A stretch of DNA of 64,000 bases, from the NCBI GenBank assembly GCA_036732005.1, contig DAINDF010000017.1:1-64000 (forward strand). Reading direction: 5' to 3'. The notes below the pieces were generated by a model. It saw only the letters and a program-made list of their open reading frames with translations, was not told the origin of the DNA and did not search any database. The stretch's first letter is position 1. Each line of letters opens with the position of its first letter. Position numbers and translations under genes: made by a program. Of the stretch, positions 62,382-64,000 are shown one piece after another. The DNA comes from UBA1926 sp036732005 (GTDB taxonomy: Bacteria; Planctomycetota; Phycisphaerae; Phycisphaerales; UBA1924).

Positions 62382-62918
62382 TTAGCTTTCAGCTTCGAGC
62401 CGCTTCCATGCCTTAGTGGCTTGCGACTTCAGCGAGCCGGCCTTGGCTGGGCTGAACATCGCCCGCTCATGGCGTATGAGCTGCTCGTGCTTCATCCACC
62501 TCAGGGCGGTCCGGATGTGGTAGTCGGGCACCCGCTCGCCGAGTGCTTTCTGCACGGCCTCGTGCAGGTCGACGAACTTGCACTGCTCGAGGTCGCGCAC
62601 CGCGTCGGCGGTTGCGAGCACAATGTCCTTTGGACAGCGGAACGGCTCCGCGTCGGTGCTCCGGTACTCGGCCAAGACTGCCGGCCGCGATGGGAACTTC
62701 TCGACCTTGTAGTCCTCGACCGTCTTGGCGGCCTTCGGACCGCGGCGGCGTGCCGTCGGCCTTTCGCCGGCGTCCGCGATGAGCTCGCGTTCAAGTGACT
62801 GCAATGCGGCCAGTGCCTTCGCGATCCGGGCACCCGACGACGGGCACTCGCCCAGCACTCCGGTGAGCTCCTCTCGGGCGATGTCGATCTGTCGAAGGGC
62901 GTAGGCGGCGTCAGGCAT
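62382..62918 (-). CDS. Hypothetical protein at the tRNA-Ser island edge
   Basis: 178 aa. Helical N-terminal third, a basic patch (TARRRGPKAAKTVEDYKVEKFPS), then a predicted winged-helix-like C-terminal half (VDLHEAVQKALGERVPDYHIRTALRWMKHEQLIRHERAMF). No enzyme motif. GC is lower than the core genes. Probably a DNA-binding or cargo gene of an integrated element. 121 bp of unannotated sequence separates it from the tRNA terminator. Confidence 0.55.
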   Translation of the reverse strand: MPDAAYALRQIDIAREELTGVLGECPSSGARIAKALAALQSLERELIADAGERPTARRRGPKAAKTVEDYKVEKFPSRPAVLAEYRSTDAEPFRCPKDIVLATADAVRDLEQCKFVDLHEAVQKALGERVPDYHIRTALRWMKHEQLIRHERAMFSPAKAGSLKSQATKAWKRLEAES

Positions 62919-62962
62919 TGAACCAACTGTACCACAACCTCACGGTTTTTTCTAGGTGGGCG

Positions 62963-62991
62963 TTGACGGATCATCCAAGGCGAGCTACTCT
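62963..62991 (+). promoter_or_regulatory. Sigma-70 promoter of the 63019 gene
   Basis: TTGACG, 17-nt spacer, TACTCT: a near-consensus promoter. It lies 27 nt before the ATG at 63019 and shows that an ATG further upstream (62956) would be inside the promoter. Confidence 0.75.
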
Positions 62992-63018
62992 CGGTGGATT
63001 TCTGTAGAGGTCTGCCAT

Positions 63019-63702
63019 ATGAAAGAGACGCAAAGCCTAGCCGCACTGCTCACCTCGGTCACCCGGGGGCACCTCATCATCGCGCTGGAGTACCTCGCCG
63101 AGCTCTCCGCAAATGGGATGGTCACATCCGAGGTGGTCGACGCGATCGACGAGGAGCTGCCCGCACACGGAGGTGTCGCGACTTCCGCCGTGGTCGAGCA
63201 CGCCCGGGCACTCGGGCTGATTTCAGCCACGATCGACAGCGACGGTTTCGCGAAGTTCTTCATCCACGCTGCCGCGTTGGACCTGCTGGGCCTTGACATC
63301 GAGGCCGTGCACGGAAGTGAAGAGGCAGAGTTACAGGTGTTGGCGGGCGTCTTCGCCTGCTACCAGCGTGACGCCGCTGGCAACAAAGGTCGCGCCTGGC
63401 GAGCAGCGGCTTCCCTCATGCTGCTCTTGGAAGCCGAGGTCGGACCTGAACAAATCGCCCGGCTCAGCGAGCGGGCGGTGGGCAACCAACGGGGCCCGAG
63501 CACCGCGAAGGCGTTCTGGCTCGCCGAGTCGCAGCTCGGTCTTCAAGTTGCCAAGGCCGAGGGCTTCATCGATGAGCCCACCGACGGATCCCTTCGGATC
63601 ACGGATTACACGCTGACCGACCGCGGCAGAGCATGGCTGACCAGGGACGGCTCACCGATCGCGGCGAGCGTCCGCAACATCGAGCTGAGGGGGGTGCTGT
63701 GA
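63019..63702 (+). CDS. Hypothetical winged-helix-like protein
   Basis: 227 aa. Two halves with helical segments of a winged-helix kind: MVTSEVVDAIDEELPAHGG near the N-terminus and GSLRITDYTLTDRGRAWL at the end. The latter is the T-x-T-D-RG pattern common in small transcription regulators. Agagg lies 8-9 nt before the ATG. The stop overlaps the next ATG by one base (TGATG), so it is coupled to the excisionase-like gene. Function unknown, perhaps control of the element. Confidence 0.6.
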   Translation: MKETQSLAALLTSVTRGHLIIALEYLAELSANGMVTSEVVDAIDEELPAHGGVATSAVVEHARALGLISATIDSDGFAKFFIHAAALDLLGLDIEAVHGSEEAELQVLAGVFACYQRDAAGNKGRAWRAAASLMLLLEAEVGPEQIARLSERAVGNQRGPSTAKAFWLAESQLGLQVAKAEGFIDEPTDGSLRITDYTLTDRGRAWLTRDGSPIAASVRNIELRGVL

Positions 63703-64000
63703 TGCCCGCGATGAGGTCTCTCATCCTCCGATCCGCCCGAGCGTCCTGGCTTTTTGCCCGCCGCGCCGGCTTCGTCCGTGGGCGCACCGTCCGCATCCCC
63801 CGCACCGAGCCCACTTTCCCAAGCTCGCGTCGTCTCATCGGACTCAACATTCCGCTGCACGAAGCTCGGGCGTTGGCTGAGGAGTACGAGTTGCCGCCCA
63901 TCATCACGCTTGACGAGGCCGCCAAGGTCGCCCGGCGGTCACCGTTCACCGTCAAGCGGCTCGTGTCGGAGGGGCGGTTCCCGAAGTCGGCCAAGCCTGG
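63702..64000 (+). CDS. Excisionase-like HTH protein (truncated by window end)
   Basis: Open to the end of the window, at least 99 codons. After a basic N-terminal part, PPIITLDEAAKVARRSPFTV followed by KRLVSEGRFP forms the MerR/HTH_17 fold used by excisionases and DNA-binding regulators (about 66-95). ATG at 63702 shares its first base with the previous stop. The position, less than 2 kb from tRNA-Ser, fits an integrative element. An integrase would be expected beyond the window. Confidence 0.65.
   Translation, partial: MPAMRSLILRSARASWLFARRAGFVRGRTVRIPRTEPTFPSSRRLIGLNIPLHEARALAEEYELPPIITLDEAAKVARRSPFTVKRLVSEGRFPKSAKP

Noticed and set aside
62956..63018. Upstream start for the 63019 gene
   Set aside because: It would lie in front of and inside a near-consensus promoter (62963-62991).

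Overview
The window looks like a bacterial chromosome of the Planctomycetota, most likely class Phycisphaerae. The basis is a very GC-rich code, a secreted protein ending in a PEP-CTERM-like VPAPGALALVG...RRRR tail, two groEL genes, bS23-type four-helix proteins and dispersed palindromic intergenic repeats. No rRNA or other taxonomic marker is present, so this is an inference. Two runs of exactly 10 N (54276-54285 and 58015-58024) show that the sequence is a scaffold, and both joins have suspicious flanks.

Layout. 1-5.7 kb: a sulfotransferase, proB-proA, a 164-bp repeat, a GGQ release-factor-like protein, tsaD and a small unknown gene. 5.9-8.0 kb: crcB, a SixA-like phosphatase, rnc and rpmH. 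8.1-16.6 kb: an OPT transporter with a membrane partner, pyruvate kinase coupled to an orphan solute-binding protein, pterin dehydratase, gluQ and a DUF192 lipoprotein. 16.7-27.5 kb: a SpoIIE-type phosphatase, an ABC ATPase, a RCK_C membrane protein, a STAS protein, gyrA, a large secreted unknown, rpsA and a degenerate receiver protein. 27.7-34.2 kb: glutamate dehydrogenase, the second 164-bp repeat, a PhoD-like protein, a PEP-CTERM protein and an FHA/poly-proline/pseudokinase protein. 34.2-43.6 kb, all minus strand: dnaJ-grpE-fmdB-acpS; groES-(four-helix)-groEL1; a HEPN/nucleotidyltransferase pair; then groEL2 followed at zero spacing by a lower-GC coiled-coil membrane gene. 43.9-51.3 kb, plus strand: nuoA, an EAL/CBS/degenerate-GGDEF protein, a DUF2752 protein, two lipoproteins, a glycosyltransferase-like protein, a low-molecular-weight phosphatase and purF. 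51.3-62 kb: tail-fibre-like and zinc-ribbon proteins, PilZ proteins, membrane proteins, truB, a GT39 glycosyltransferase and a PAP2 phosphatase. 62.1-64 kb: tRNA-Ser(GGA) with a terminator, then genes of foreign character that run off the end, including an excisionase-like HTH protein.

How the parts relate. The 34-44 kb block is a protein-folding region (DnaK co-chaperones and two chaperonins) into which small accessory genes have been placed. A SpoIIE phosphatase and a STAS protein 1.5 kb apart suggest partner-switching control, and the EAL and PilZ proteins point to cyclic-di-GMP signalling. At least eight genes have a TANNNT hexamer 5-7 nt upstream of their start, which suggests leaderless transcripts.

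I found no CRISPR array, rRNA, complete insertion sequence or origin. The most striking items are the probable mis-join at 57885-58014 (a TctA-like fragment inside another membrane gene), the duplicated 164-bp two-hairpin repeat, the low-GC coiled-coil gene abutting groEL2, the pseudokinase, and the tRNA-Ser-linked island edge.
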